From Peptococcaceae bacterium BRH_c8a (GTDB lineage Bacteria > Bacillota > Desulfotomaculia > Desulfotomaculales > Desulfallaceae), in assembly GCA_000961575.1 (NCBI GenBank), contig LADP01000025.1:1-64000 (forward strand): a stretch of DNA of 64,000 bases, given 5' to 3'. Under the pieces are notes generated by a model, which was not told the DNA's origin, ran no database searches, and was given only the letters and a program-made list of their open reading frames with translations. Shown piece by piece: positions 9,053 through 16,173 of the stretch. Made by a program: the position numbers and the translations under genes. Every line of letters begins with the position of its first letter. The stretch's first letter is position 1.

Positions 9053-9204
9053 CTCTCTTTAATACGCTAAACCGTATCCAACAGTCATTACTCCCAAGTC
9101 TTATTTTATGCAATAGTTTAATCTCTCCCTGACAGTATACATTTATCACGGCCTTACAATTAGTGTTTTAACCGGAATTGTATTGGCCACATAAAAAGAC
9201 AAAG

Positions 9205-9247
9205 AAACAGCCTGCTCCTTCATTCTGGAAAGCGCAGGCTGTTTTTG
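9205..9247 (-). terminator. terminator after the first MRNNKR protein gene
   Basis: Arms AACAGCCTGC and GCAGGCTGTT followed on the minus strand by TTTCTTTG. A near-copy stands after the paralogous gene at 13.1 kb. Confidence 0.7.
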
Positions 9248-9487
9248 TTATGCTATCCGCCATACCTTCATCATCACCAGATATCCCGTTTCATTTATTA
9301 CTACCTGGTCGCCCAGGCGCAATTCATCTATAAGGATTTGGTTTCCATCAGCATCGAACAGGGATGAGGGCATGACGTTGTAATTTGTAATGGTACCCAA
9401 AGCGTCGCTTACTCCAATCAAGCCATTTTCAGTGTCCAAGTTGACTATTGAACCGGAAGATACGCTAATCCGTTTGTTATTTCTCAT
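9248..9487 (-). CDS. small beta-rich protein of unknown function (MRNNKR family, copy 1)
   Basis: 79 residues starting MRNNKRISVSSG, no signal peptide, with alternating hydrophobic residues and turns (DADGNQ, LRLGDQVVINETGY) that suggest a small beta barrel. GGAGGTGA precedes the ATG. A second copy 3.9 kb away (13116-13355) is about three-quarters identical and has the same terminator. This copy is preceded by a perfect 9-bp inverted repeat and by an 11-bp hexamer array. I do not recognise the family. Confidence 0.8.
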   Translation of the reverse strand: MRNNKRISVSSGSIVNLDTENGLIGVSDALGTITNYNVMPSSLFDADGNQILIDELRLGDQVVINETGYLVMMKVWRIA

Positions 9488-9510
9488 GATTCACCTCCAA
9501 AAAAAAGGAA

Positions 9511-9532
9511 TAGGGGGGAGTTGTCCCCCCTA
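9511..9532. repeat. perfect inverted repeat in the leader of the MRNNKR gene
   Basis: TAGGGGGGA, four-base loop, TCCCCCCTA. It lies in the 5' untranslated region 24 bases before the start codon, between the promoter and the ribosome site. It could be a leader hairpin or an operator. It is absent before the second copy. Confidence 0.6.
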
Positions 9533-9573
9533 AAATACAGGGAGTTGGGATTAGGGGATGTCCTTATGGTTAT

Positions 9574-9627
9574 AGTATAACTGACGAATGTATTACTGCT
9601 GTTACAGCAACTTAAATTATTTGTAAC
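9574..9627 (-). promoter_or_regulatory. 11-bp hexamer array plus -10 box before the MRNNKR gene
   Basis: Reading the minus strand: GTTACA, N5, TTTAAG, N5, GTAACA, N5, AATACA, nine bases, then TATACT (9579-9574). No -35 is needed if an OmpR-type activator binds the array. Confidence 0.75.
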
Positions 9628-9770
9628 ATACCAGCTACCTTTTAATTGATTTAAAAATCAATATGTAATCATTGATTTGTGAGCTATGGTCATAAAATAT
9701 GAAAATCTAACTGATCTTTTTCAAGGTTAGCTTATTAATTTCAGACATCCCACGTTTAAGAAAAATCAAT

Positions 9771-9983
9771 TTAATGTTTCGCTTCTTCGCTTCTGCCTTT
9801 ACGTAATACATAAATTTGTGGGTTGATAAATGAGGTTAAAATTATTACCAACTCAACCGAAGGAAAACTAGGTATTTTCTTGCGCCGTCCATCCCAGTGG
9901 ATTATTTTGGTGACGCCGATTTTGTGATTCAAGTAATTCTTAGTTGTGCCAAGATTATCCGCACCGACAATTAAACATCGCAT
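9771..9983 (-). CDS. DUF2325 protein, shortened
   Basis: 70 residues starting MRCLIVGADNLGTTKNYL with IIHWDGRR and VELVIILTSFINP, matching the N-terminal two-thirds of DUF2325 proteins, which are usually nearer 90-110 residues. The normal C-terminal helix and strand are missing, and the end is a charged tail. GAGGAG lies before the ATG. It begins 39 bases after the sigma-like gene on the same strand, so they are probably co-transcribed. The family's function is not established. Confidence 0.65.
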   Translation of the reverse strand: MRCLIVGADNLGTTKNYLNHKIGVTKIIHWDGRRKKIPSFPSVELVIILTSFINPQIYVLRKGRSEEAKH

Positions 9984-10022
9984 TAAATACTACTCCTCAG
10001 CCATAAAGAATTTGTCTTTTGG

Positions 10023-10535
10023 TTAATTTCTAAAAAAATCTTTAATCCAGTTTTGAGCTTTCGAAAGCCAACTCTTACCTTGCTTTTCGTTAGTTCCCAA
10101 CAGGTCTTCATAACAAAAACCATGCTCTTCCAATACATTTTTATGTTTTTCCCAAAGGTCAAGTATTTTTTCCCTCCTGTCTCCAACTTTAGGTTTTTCT
10201 ATGAGCGGAGTAATACTTTTGAATGCAGTGTTTTTCATATCCAAACTACTCAGCTTACCTGTTCTTTCAAAATGCTCATACATCCGAAGTTCAATAACTT
10301 TACGTGCAAACCTTAAAAAATGTCCTTCCTTAGTTTTGGGAAATATATCAATGGCTTCATTAAAAGCACTAAATGCAATTTCCAGTATTTCATTGTTATT
10401 TGTTTGTCTAAGGCGGTTGCAAATATTGACAGCAGTTTTTTTCACAAAACCTTCATTTCGTATAAGCAAATAATTGCGGGCATACGGATCACTTTGAGCC
10501 AATGATACCGTATTCATAATTTGGTCATTTAACAA
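10023..10535 (-). CDS. SigI-like protein with sigma region 2 only
   Basis: About 170 residues. Residues 20-110 align with the region-2 part of SigI: AFSAFNEAIDIF corresponds to AIIAFNDAINFY of the full SigI at 15 kb, and HFLRFARKVIELRMYEHF to SFLTFSRRLISQRLIDYF. The C-terminal DNA-binding part of SigI is not recognisable; the last 60 residues are charged and lack a helix-turn-helix signature. Start chosen: TTG at 10535, 7 bases after GGAGG, instead of the TTG at 10553 that precedes that site. It could be a minimal sigma factor, a regulator of SigI, or a decayed copy. Confidence 0.6.
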   Translation of the reverse strand: MLNDQIMNTVSLAQSDPYARNYLLIRNEGFVKKTAVNICNRLRQTNNNEILEIAFSAFNEAIDIFPKTKEGHFLRFARKVIELRMYEHFERTGKLSSLDMKNTAFKSITPLIEKPKVGDRREKILDLWEKHKNVLEEHGFCYEDLLGTNEKQGKSWLSKAQNWIKDFFRN

Positions 10536-10639
10536 AGAGTCACCTCCTGCCAAAGGCCTGCTACTTATAAATTAAAGACTTAGTAATCGATTAGAAAAGA
10601 AGTTATAAAATCAGGGAAGCAAAAAGGATGACCGGGATA

Positions 10640-10783
10640 TGGCCCAGTGCGGCCTACAACGGTCCAGGTATTCGAAGGAGGAATCAAATATATCGGGGAA
10701 CAGTTTTTTAAAGTGGATAAATCCGGAGCCGGTAATAAATATTACCTACCTAAACCCCCAAGACCCTGCGGGGCACAATAGCA
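10640..10783 (+). pseudogene. short gene remnant of unknown origin
   Basis: An open frame without a start codon reads a coherent peptide containing QVFEGGIKYIGEQFFKVD and ends in a stop near 10783. It has no start or ribosome site of its own. Nothing identifies the parent gene. Confidence 0.25.
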
Positions 10784-10795
10784 AATGAAAATGGG

Positions 10796-11383
10796 CTATT
10801 TTCTCATCAAAATGCTGTTCTTAAGATGTGTTTCAATAAATTCCCTATCTCTTGCCCTTTTTAGCCAGGATAAATTCCTTGCCAGATTATCATTCTGGTC
10901 AAATAAGCAATATACCAGCCTGTCCATAGATAGTTTGGACAGTATCACCGCATCCGGCGTATTGAAGCTCGTTCTCCTTTTATAAAAGTATTCGCCCGGT
11001 TTAATCGGGAAACCAAATACATCCATGTGTTTTTTCCCGGCCCGGGCTTTTTTCCATTCATTCCAGGCGTGTGCATCGCTTATTCCGTTCAGCATTTCCA
11101 CATGCTTTTGCAGCCTTTCTTCGGGGTAAACGCCGGTTTCTCGCAAACCCTGCTTAGCCGCCAATTGGGAACCGATTTCTTTCACTTCTCTCTTTAATGC
11201 TTTGATATCGCAATTAACCTTTGCTTTGATAAATGGACAATCACCGGCGGCCCTGATAAATGTAACCCCGCCAGGGCATTCGTTATGAGATTGTAACACC
11301 GCACAATAATTAGTTAGTGTTCCACTAACGTGATTGACCCTTTCTTTTAATGACATCTTGTCTTTTCCTTTATCCACAGGCAT
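10796..11383 (-). CDS. hypothetical soluble protein
   Basis: About 195 residues, charged, no membrane segment or signal peptide, with three Cys in the N-terminal third (NYCAVL, NECPGG, DCPFIKAKVNC). These could form a metal site but match no motif I know. Start taken at the ATG at 11383, just behind AGGAAGG; a further ATG nine codons on (MSLKERV) is possible. A four-fold 11-bp hexamer array lies about 150 bases upstream, which places the gene in the same putative regulon as the two-component system. Confidence 0.65.
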   Translation of the reverse strand: MPVDKGKDKMSLKERVNHVSGTLTNYCAVLQSHNECPGGVTFIRAAGDCPFIKAKVNCDIKALKREVKEIGSQLAAKQGLRETGVYPEERLQKHVEMLNGISDAHAWNEWKKARAGKKHMDVFGFPIKPGEYFYKRRTSFNTPDAVILSKLSMDRLVYCLFDQNDNLARNLSWLKRARDREFIETHLKNSILMRK

Positions 11384-11529
11384 TGCTGAACACACCTTCC
11401 TGGTAGTATACGAATCCGAAACCCAATTATTCCATGTAAAGCAACAGGGGTACCATCGCCATACATTGCATGGCTTACGCTATTCTTGGCCATATACGAT
11501 GAAAATAAGTTTTATCTGTCGTTGGAACT

Positions 11530-11583
11530 AATATAACTTATTAGTGTGACACCCAAGTGGCAGGAAGTTAACATTTTTGTGAT
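11530..11583 (-). promoter_or_regulatory. 11-bp hexamer array plus -10 box before the hypothetical protein gene
   Basis: Minus strand: ATCACA, N5, GTTAAC, N5, GCCACT, N5, GTCACA, nine bases, then TATATT (11535-11530). Same geometry as the other arrays in the window. It leaves a leader of about 145 bases before the chosen start codon. Confidence 0.7.
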
Positions 11584-11667
11584 TTTAAAGGAATAAACTC
11601 CGCCGGCATCAAGGTAAACCGGGCAATAATACACGTCCCAAAGGGTATGATGATATAAATAAAACAC

Positions 11668-11703
11668 CTACACCACCTGGCATACTAACCCGGGTGGTGT
11701 ATT
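11668..11703 (-). terminator. terminator after the small membrane protein gene
   Basis: Arms TACACCACC and GGTGGTGTA around a loop, directly after the gene ending at 11720. Confidence 0.6.
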
Positions 11704-11719
11704 ATCTTAAAAAAACTGT

Positions 11720-12160
11720 TCAAGTTTCCACACTCTCGTCCATCCAGCGCAGCGTGGCCGCCACCACCAAGCCGAAAACCGAAGCAGCGATGACGTTTGA
11801 TATCGCGGTTTGCCAGGGCAGCTTTTCCAGCGTACCAAAAAGCCGTCCCACGGTATAAATGGCAAACCATATCGTAACTCCGTAAAGCCAGCCTTTAAAC
11901 AAATAGTTTTTACTCTTTATGTTAATAATGATATAGCTGAATAATACCCCCAGAACACCGGCAAATAATAACTGCGCTCCCTGACCGATTACGGCTTCAA
12001 CCAGGGACGCCGCCCGGTGATCAAAAATTATTTCCGCAGCAAAGTCCAATAGCCGTTCCTTGCCGAAGTTCAAGTAAAAAGAAATATAGTCCAATAAACT
12101 CATGACAATGCCACCGGCCAGCCCGGCAAAAAAACCTCTTGTCAGCCTATCTTCCATCAT
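11720..12160 (-). CDS. small multi-spanning membrane protein (same domain as the DUF3231 fusion at 21.6 kb)
   Basis: About 146 residues with four hydrophobic segments. The pattern of an N-terminal TRGFFAGLAGG helix, then LLFAGVLGVLFSY and LFKGWLYG, parallels the C-terminal membrane half of the protein at 21657 (LIVGSAGGVLLSH, WLKGLALSG). The start is the ATG at 12160, 8 bases after GAGGTGA; the GTG at 12172 overlaps that site. Function unknown; the DUF3231 association hints at a sporulation role. Confidence 0.7.
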   Translation of the reverse strand: MMEDRLTRGFFAGLAGGIVMSLLDYISFYLNFGKERLLDFAAEIIFDHRAASLVEAVIGQGAQLLFAGVLGVLFSYIIINIKSKNYLFKGWLYGVTIWFAIYTVGRLFGTLEKLPWQTAISNVIAASVFGLVVAATLRWMDESVET

Positions 12161-12235
12161 AAAATAGGTCACCTCGAATATTTTTACTTATCTTGTCCGG
12201 TAAATCGGATAGTATTCTTTTGCCAATCGGAAAAA

Positions 12236-12262
12236 CAAAGCCGGGAGGTTATCCCGGCTTTG
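12236..12262 (-). terminator. terminator after the first long Cys-Trp gene
   Basis: AAAGCCGGGA, short loop, TCCCGGCTTT, then a T run on the minus strand. A nearly identical hairpin follows the paralogue at 25.8 kb. Confidence 0.85.
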
Positions 12263-12288
12263 CAACTTGAGAGAGGGGAAAGAGCTTT

Positions 12289-12792
12289 TTACCAACAATA
12301 TCCGCATCCGCAATTCCAGCCATAATATTGCCTGTTGCCGTTATTGTATTGCGGGGCCCGAGTAGGAGGGTTACTAGGTGCGGGTGCACTTTGCTGAACT
12401 TGCTTGACCTGCTGAACTTGCTTGGCCGGCTGGTAATTGGCCATATAGTTTTGCATCCAGGTCTGGTGCATTTTTAACGCATCCTGGGTGTTCAGGCTGG
12501 GGTTTTGCTGCATTACGCCCTGCATCCAGGCCTGCTCCATCTTGAGTAGATCATCTTTACTTAAACCGGTGGCTTTGACCCACTGGTCAACCATAGCCTG
12601 GTCAAACTGCCAGCAAGCCTGGATCATTTGTTGCACTTGCTCTGGTGTTACGGTCTGCGCCGCCGCCGGTGCCTGTGCCGGCGCAGACCGGCTGGCATTG
12701 TAGGTAGCCGCGTTGGCCACCCCCACAATGGCGATCCCCAGAGCTATAACCACTAAAATTAAATACCATTTACTGTTTTTAATTTTCTGCAC
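12289..12792 (-). CDS. exported Gln/Trp-rich protein ending in Tyr-Cys-Trp (paralogue 1)
   Basis: About 167 residues: signal peptide or anchor (KWYLILVVIALGIAIVGVANA), Ala/Pro/Gln linker, a helical core with TPEQVQQMIQACW and several MEQAWMQ / MHQTWMQ segments, a Gln/Pro linker, and a tail ending NCGCGYCW. A paralogue at 25854 shares most of the sequence, the promoter and the terminator, so the whole cassette was duplicated. GTG at 12792 is the plausible standard start. However, GGAGGTG stands right over it, and an ATT nine bases on has better spacing. The ACCCAC-N19-CGAACA promoter marks it as a SigI-class gene. Confidence 0.8.
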   Translation of the reverse strand: MQKIKNSKWYLILVVIALGIAIVGVANAATYNASRSAPAQAPAAAQTVTPEQVQQMIQACWQFDQAMVDQWVKATGLSKDDLLKMEQAWMQGVMQQNPSLNTQDALKMHQTWMQNYMANYQPAKQVQQVKQVQQSAPAPSNPPTRAPQYNNGNRQYYGWNCGCGYCW

Positions 12793-12834
12793 CTCCTTTC
12801 TTAGAATTTTGTAAACATTTTGCACCTGCAATAC

Positions 12835-12865
12835 TGTTCGTAACTAATGTTTTCTTTACGTGGGT
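12835..12865 (-). promoter_or_regulatory. SigI-type promoter of Cys-Trp paralogue 1
   Basis: Minus strand ACCCAC (12865-12860), 19 bases, CGAACA (12840-12835). The same pair at the same spacing precedes sigI and two other Cys-Trp genes. Confidence 0.75.
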
Positions 12866-13075
12866 TTTTTTAAAAATACACAGGCTTCCAACGCAATTTT
12901 AACTTTTGATTTGGCAAAGCGGTCGGCATTCTTTTTTCGGTTATATAGAGGAATCTCGATCGAAAACAATTGGTTTAACCCAGTAAAACAAAATTTGAAA
13001 ACTTTTTGGAGTGATCTTAAAATGTAGGATATTCACAGTTACACATCGCGCCTACTACCTCTAAAGGCAAAAAAA

Positions 13076-13113
13076 CAGCCCGCCCCTTCATTATAGAAAG
13101 CGCAGGCTGTTTT
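13076..13113 (-). terminator. terminator after the second MRNNKR gene
   Basis: A GCAGGCTG / CAGCCCGC type stem that is a diverged copy of the one at 9205-9247. Confidence 0.6.
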
Positions 13114-13115
13114 AG

Positions 13116-13355
13116 TTATGCTATCTTCCACACCTTCATCATCACCAGATATCCCGTTTCGTTAATCATTACCTGGTCGCCCGGGCGTAATTCATCTAAG
13201 TGGATATGGTTTCCATCAGTATCGAACAGGTATGAGGGCATAACGGCATATTTTGTTATGGTACCCAATGCGTCACTTACTTCAATCAAGCCTTTTTCAA
13301 AATCTATATTAACTATTGTTCCCGTAGATACGCTAATCCGTTTATTATTTCTCAT
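13116..13355 (-). CDS. small beta-rich protein of unknown function (MRNNKR family, copy 2)
   Basis: 79 residues when started at the ATG at 13355 (MRNNKRISVSTG), which aligns exactly with the start of copy 1 and has AGGTGACC upstream. It keeps the ALGTIT, DELRPGDQV and NETGYLVMMKVW segments. It lies downstream of rsgI on the same strand with about 150 bases between, and may be read through from sigI-rsgI. Copy 1 instead has its own hexamer-array promoter, so the paralogues seem to be differently controlled. Confidence 0.8.
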   Translation of the reverse strand: MRNNKRISVSTGTIVNIDFEKGLIEVSDALGTITKYAVMPSYLFDTDGNHIHLDELRPGDQVMINETGYLVMMKVWKIA

Positions 13356-13505
13356 GGTCACCTCCAGTTGTATGCTTAAGTAAGGCACGGTTCAACCGGT
13401 AGCTGTTTTGTACAGCGCATCCAAAAGAGGGAGGTTTGGGCGGATTTAACCGCCTTATCAGCAAAAAAGGTCGCTGACGAACTAATTAAACTTTATTATT
13501 AATAG

Positions 13506-14654
13506 CTAGTTCCAGCGATCCCAGCTATGGGATTCTGATCTTTCATTATCCTGATAGTTATTTTGATGATCTTTTTCATTGCTGTCATGTTCCTCAGCGG
13601 GTTTGGTGTAATTTGGTGCTGAAGACTGCCAGGATGAATTTTGCCCGTCCATCCGCCAGGATCCTGCTGCATGCTGTTCCGATGAAGTGCAGCCGTCATC
13701 ATCATAAAACTTTGTTCCATCATTACCCGTGCTGGTATTCACTTGAGCGGGCTGTTGACTTGTGGGGCGCCACGATTTATCGTCATGCCCCTCATTGCCA
13801 TCATGCTCACCGGCAGGCTGGTTGTTGTTTGTTGTAGTGGGCTGACCGGCTGAATTACGGCCCTGCCAGGTTACCTCACAACTATTTTTTCCAAACCACT
13901 GGGGAATGGCCGCTTGGTATTCTTCCGTCACCTGTGTGAGGCCCTGGTCTTTTACTTCTTGCGGATCTATGCTGACACCGTGTTCCCTGGCCTTTTCCGA
14001 CATAATAACCTGGTTCACCGAGTAACCTGATTGTTTGGCGTTTTGCCACTGTTCCCTATCAGCCACGTTTACCACCACATAACCGGGGTAATGTTTGGCG
14101 CTTAGTTCATCATGAATAATTGTGCGGAGCTTAGCTTCGTCAATTTGATAACTGGATGAATCCCCGGCCTTGGTGATGCCGGCCATGACAACATTGTTTT
14201 TCTGGCCGTCGAAATAGCCTGCTTTACCTGCTTTTTGCACGATCTCCCTTACAGCCAGATAGATGTCCATATTTTTTAAATCCAGTTGTTCCAACAGTGC
14301 CTTACCCGCCTCGTTAAGCGCGGTAACCTCCGTTATTTTCCCCCGGTCATCTACAGATAACTGCAAGCTGGGTTTCATGTCCAGGGTAACATAGGCGGAC
14401 ACGGGCGTTACCCCCATAGTGCCCAGCATGCCGGTGGCCAGCATCAGCAACAGCACGGCGGCGGCCGCAAGCCATTTGGTTTTTAGCAGGCTGCTAATGA
14501 AGCTTTTTTCTGCGGGGAGAGACACTTCAATTGTTGCCCCCAGGGGCGGCACAACATCGGGCAAGGGCAGGCGCCTGAATTGCCTATCTTCCGTAAGAAC
14601 CACCATTACTTTATTTGGTTGATCTATTTTAGCCACCTTGGCTTTTACCTGCAT
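13506..14654 (-). CDS. rsgI: RsgI-family membrane anti-sigma factor with His/Asp/Trp-rich exterior
   Basis: 382 residues. An RsgI N-terminal cytoplasmic domain (about 1-55), one membrane helix (about 60-84), then the conserved RsgI outer segment (SAYVTLDMKPSLQLSVDD ... VTALNEAGKALLEQLDL) and a helical region to about 250. The last 130 residues are low complexity, rich in Asn, Gln, His, Asp and Trp (GEHDGNEGHDDKSW, EEHDSNEKDH), and end SWDRWN. AGAGGT precedes the ATG, 21 bases after sigI. By family rule it holds SigI inactive until the outer part senses a signal. The tail lacks the carbohydrate-binding modules of clostridial RsgI and looks suited to metal binding (inference). Confidence 0.88.
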   Translation of the reverse strand: MQVKAKVAKIDQPNKVMVVLTEDRQFRRLPLPDVVPPLGATIEVSLPAEKSFISSLLKTKWLAAAAVLLLMLATGMLGTMGVTPVSAYVTLDMKPSLQLSVDDRGKITEVTALNEAGKALLEQLDLKNMDIYLAVREIVQKAGKAGYFDGQKNNVVMAGITKAGDSSSYQIDEAKLRTIIHDELSAKHYPGYVVVNVADREQWQNAKQSGYSVNQVIMSEKAREHGVSIDPQEVKDQGLTQVTEEYQAAIPQWFGKNSCEVTWQGRNSAGQPTTTNNNQPAGEHDGNEGHDDKSWRPTSQQPAQVNTSTGNDGTKFYDDDGCTSSEQHAAGSWRMDGQNSSWQSSAPNYTKPAEEHDSNEKDHQNNYQDNERSESHSWDRWN

Positions 14655-14675
14655 AGACCACTACCTCTTTTCCGA

Positions 14676-15395
14676 TCACTCATCCAGCCCGGCAAAATGT
14701 TTCAACGTCGCAAATCTTTCCTCGGTTATAATTACCACCAGGGCAATTATGTATTTGCGCCCGTTCTCCAGTATCCTTTTGCTTACTCTGGCTTCCCGGG
14801 ACAGTTCTTTGGCCGGCAGTCTTTTATTTTTACGCAATATCTCCAACAAATTTTTATTACTACATAAAACCTCTGCCACACGCACCAATTTTTCACGGGC
14901 ATCCCGGTGTTTGGGGCAAATATCGGCCAACTCGTTTAATGAGGTGCCATATTCCCCCAGCCGCTGCTCCAATTCAAGCATGGTTTGGGCCAGTTCCTCC
15001 TGTTCGGATTGCAACTGGTGGTTTTCCCTGGCTTGAGCACACTCCGCGAGACTGATCTCAGTTTCCTCATCGGCGTTAAAACTGGATAAAGGCTGGTGTT
15101 TATGCCTTGCCTCGCTTCTAAAATAATCAATTAACCTTTGACTGATCAGCCTGCGGGAAAATGTAAGAAAGCTAGCCCCCCTGGCGGGATTATAGAAGTT
15201 TATCGCATCATTAAAGGCAATTATCGCAATACTTAACTCGTCATCATTTTCCCAACTCAAGCGTCTGCGACAGACATTAAAGCTGGTTTTTAGGATAAAT
15301 GGCTTGTATTGTTTTATTAGTTCTTCCCGGGCCTGGCGGTCGCCTTTTTGAGCTAAATTAACCAGATTTAACGCTATGCTGTCGTTCAAGGCCAT
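14676..15395 (-). CDS. sigI: RNA polymerase sigma factor SigI
   Basis: 239 residues from the ATG at 15395. Region 2 (QKGDRQAREELIKQYKPFI, then AFNDAINFYNPARGASFLTF) and the SigI-type C-terminal domain (ELADICPKHRDAREKLVRVA ... RLPAKELSREARVSKRILE) are clear. Two longer starts (15431, 15596) are rejected because the presumed promoter, ACCCAC-N19-CGAACA at 15443-15413, lies over them; GGAG stands just before the chosen ATG. The gene is followed directly by rsgI. The same promoter pattern at other genes implies SigI drives its own transcription. Confidence 0.9.
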   Translation of the reverse strand: MALNDSIALNLVNLAQKGDRQAREELIKQYKPFILKTSFNVCRRRLSWENDDELSIAIIAFNDAINFYNPARGASFLTFSRRLISQRLIDYFRSEARHKHQPLSSFNADEETEISLAECAQARENHQLQSEQEELAQTMLELEQRLGEYGTSLNELADICPKHRDAREKLVRVAEVLCSNKNLLEILRKNKRLPAKELSREARVSKRILENGRKYIIALVVIITEERFATLKHFAGLDE

Positions 15396-15412
15396 CACTC
15401 CGCTTTGCAAAA

Positions 15413-15443
15413 TGTTCGAAGCTAAACTCATATTTAGGTGGGT
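15413..15443 (-). promoter_or_regulatory. autoregulatory SigI-type promoter of sigI-rsgI
   Basis: Minus strand ACCCAC (15443-15438), 19 bases, CGAACA (15418-15413), 17 bases before the start codon. Bacillus SigI promoters use a C-rich -35 and a CGAA -10, which this resembles. Confidence 0.75.
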
Positions 15444-15530
15444 AAATTTAAAAGAAGTTAAAGTTAATTCTTTGGTATGCTGCACATAATTGTAACTTGA
15501 ACAAAATGATTCACAAGATTTGGCCAAACA

Positions 15531-15562
15531 TAAAAATCTCCCCGAAAATTTAAGGAGAGATT
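15531..15562 (-). terminator. terminator after the short Cys-Trp gene
   Basis: Arms AAAATCTCTCC and GGGGAGATTTTT, followed by T's on the minus strand. It separates the Cys-Trp gene from sigI. Confidence 0.75.
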
Positions 15563-15568
15563 TTGTAA

Positions 15569-15979
15569 TTACCAGCACCCGTCCCGGTCCCAACAACCGT
15601 AAAGGGATGGTGGGGGAGCATTGTAAACGGCTGGTTGCTGTTGGGGGTTGCCGGCACCGGTATTGTCGGGTTTTCCGTCCGTTGTCCCGGGACCGGCAGT
15701 GTATGAAGGATACAAAGGTACAGGGAAGTTAAGGTTTACATTGCTTGTTTCCTGCCCCCGGTTAGTTTTTAAATCGCCCTGCTCTTTTAAGTCGCCCTGC
15801 TCATTTAAGTTATGCTGTTCGGCTGCGGTTACAGCTGTTCGAGCAGGCATTATATCAGCATTTCGGTACACATTGGTATTTGTGTTGATTGGCTTTGCTG
15901 AAACCATATTCATGCCGTAAAGGGCAATCCCCACAATCAAAATACCAATCAATAAAATACACCCGGTTGCTTTGTTCAT
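15569..15979 (-). CDS. exported protein with Cys-Trp ... Cys-Trp C-terminus
   Basis: 136 residues: N-terminal anchor (CILLIGILIVGIALYGMNMV), a linker with a small repeat (NEQGDLKEQGDLK), a Pro/Gly/Tyr-rich stretch, and the ending LYGCWDRDGCW. GGAGG lies 8 bases before the ATG. It lacks the TPEQ helix of its longer relatives but shares the terminal motif. It is transcribed away from the two-component operon, and an 11-bp hexamer array with a proper -10 faces it, so it is probably a direct target of that response regulator. Function unknown. Confidence 0.8.
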   Translation of the reverse strand: MNKATGCILLIGILIVGIALYGMNMVSAKPINTNTNVYRNADIMPARTAVTAAEQHNLNEQGDLKEQGDLKTNRGQETSNVNLNFPVPLYPSYTAGPGTTDGKPDNTGAGNPQQQPAVYNAPPPSLYGCWDRDGCW

Positions 15980-16007
15980 ATAGGGTGCCTCCTTTATTTG
16001 TTTTTTT

Positions 16008-16061
16008 AGTATAATGGATCAACTTGTCAGGCACGTAATCTGAACTTAACATTTTTGTAAC
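16008..16061 (-). promoter_or_regulatory. 11-bp hexamer array plus -10 box facing the short Cys-Trp gene
   Basis: Minus strand: GTTACA (16061-16056), N5, GTTAAG, N5, ATTACG, N5, GACAAG (16028-16023), nine bases, TATACT (16013-16008). Confidence 0.78.
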
Positions 16062-16087
16062 ATTGGAAGTTCATTTATAATAAAAAT

Positions 16088-16130
16088 GTTAAACTACTAA
16101 AAAGAGCTTGTAACAATACTGGTCTATAAT
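16088..16130 (+). promoter_or_regulatory. hexamer sites plus -10 box of the two-component operon
   Basis: GTTAAA at 16088 and GTAACA at 16110 (22 bases apart, with a weak middle hexamer), nine bases, then a perfect TATAAT (16125-16130). With the array just to the left that faces the other way, this suggests the response regulator controls itself and its divergent neighbour. Confidence 0.68.
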
Positions 16131-16173
16131 AATCTATCTATCTGCAGGTAATATTTTGAGGTGGTGAGGATCT

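Noticed and set aside
8934-9149. A 71-codon minus-strand frame overlapping the start of the second ATPase
   Set aside because: It uses the GGAGGTG site as coding sequence and has no recognisable protein features.
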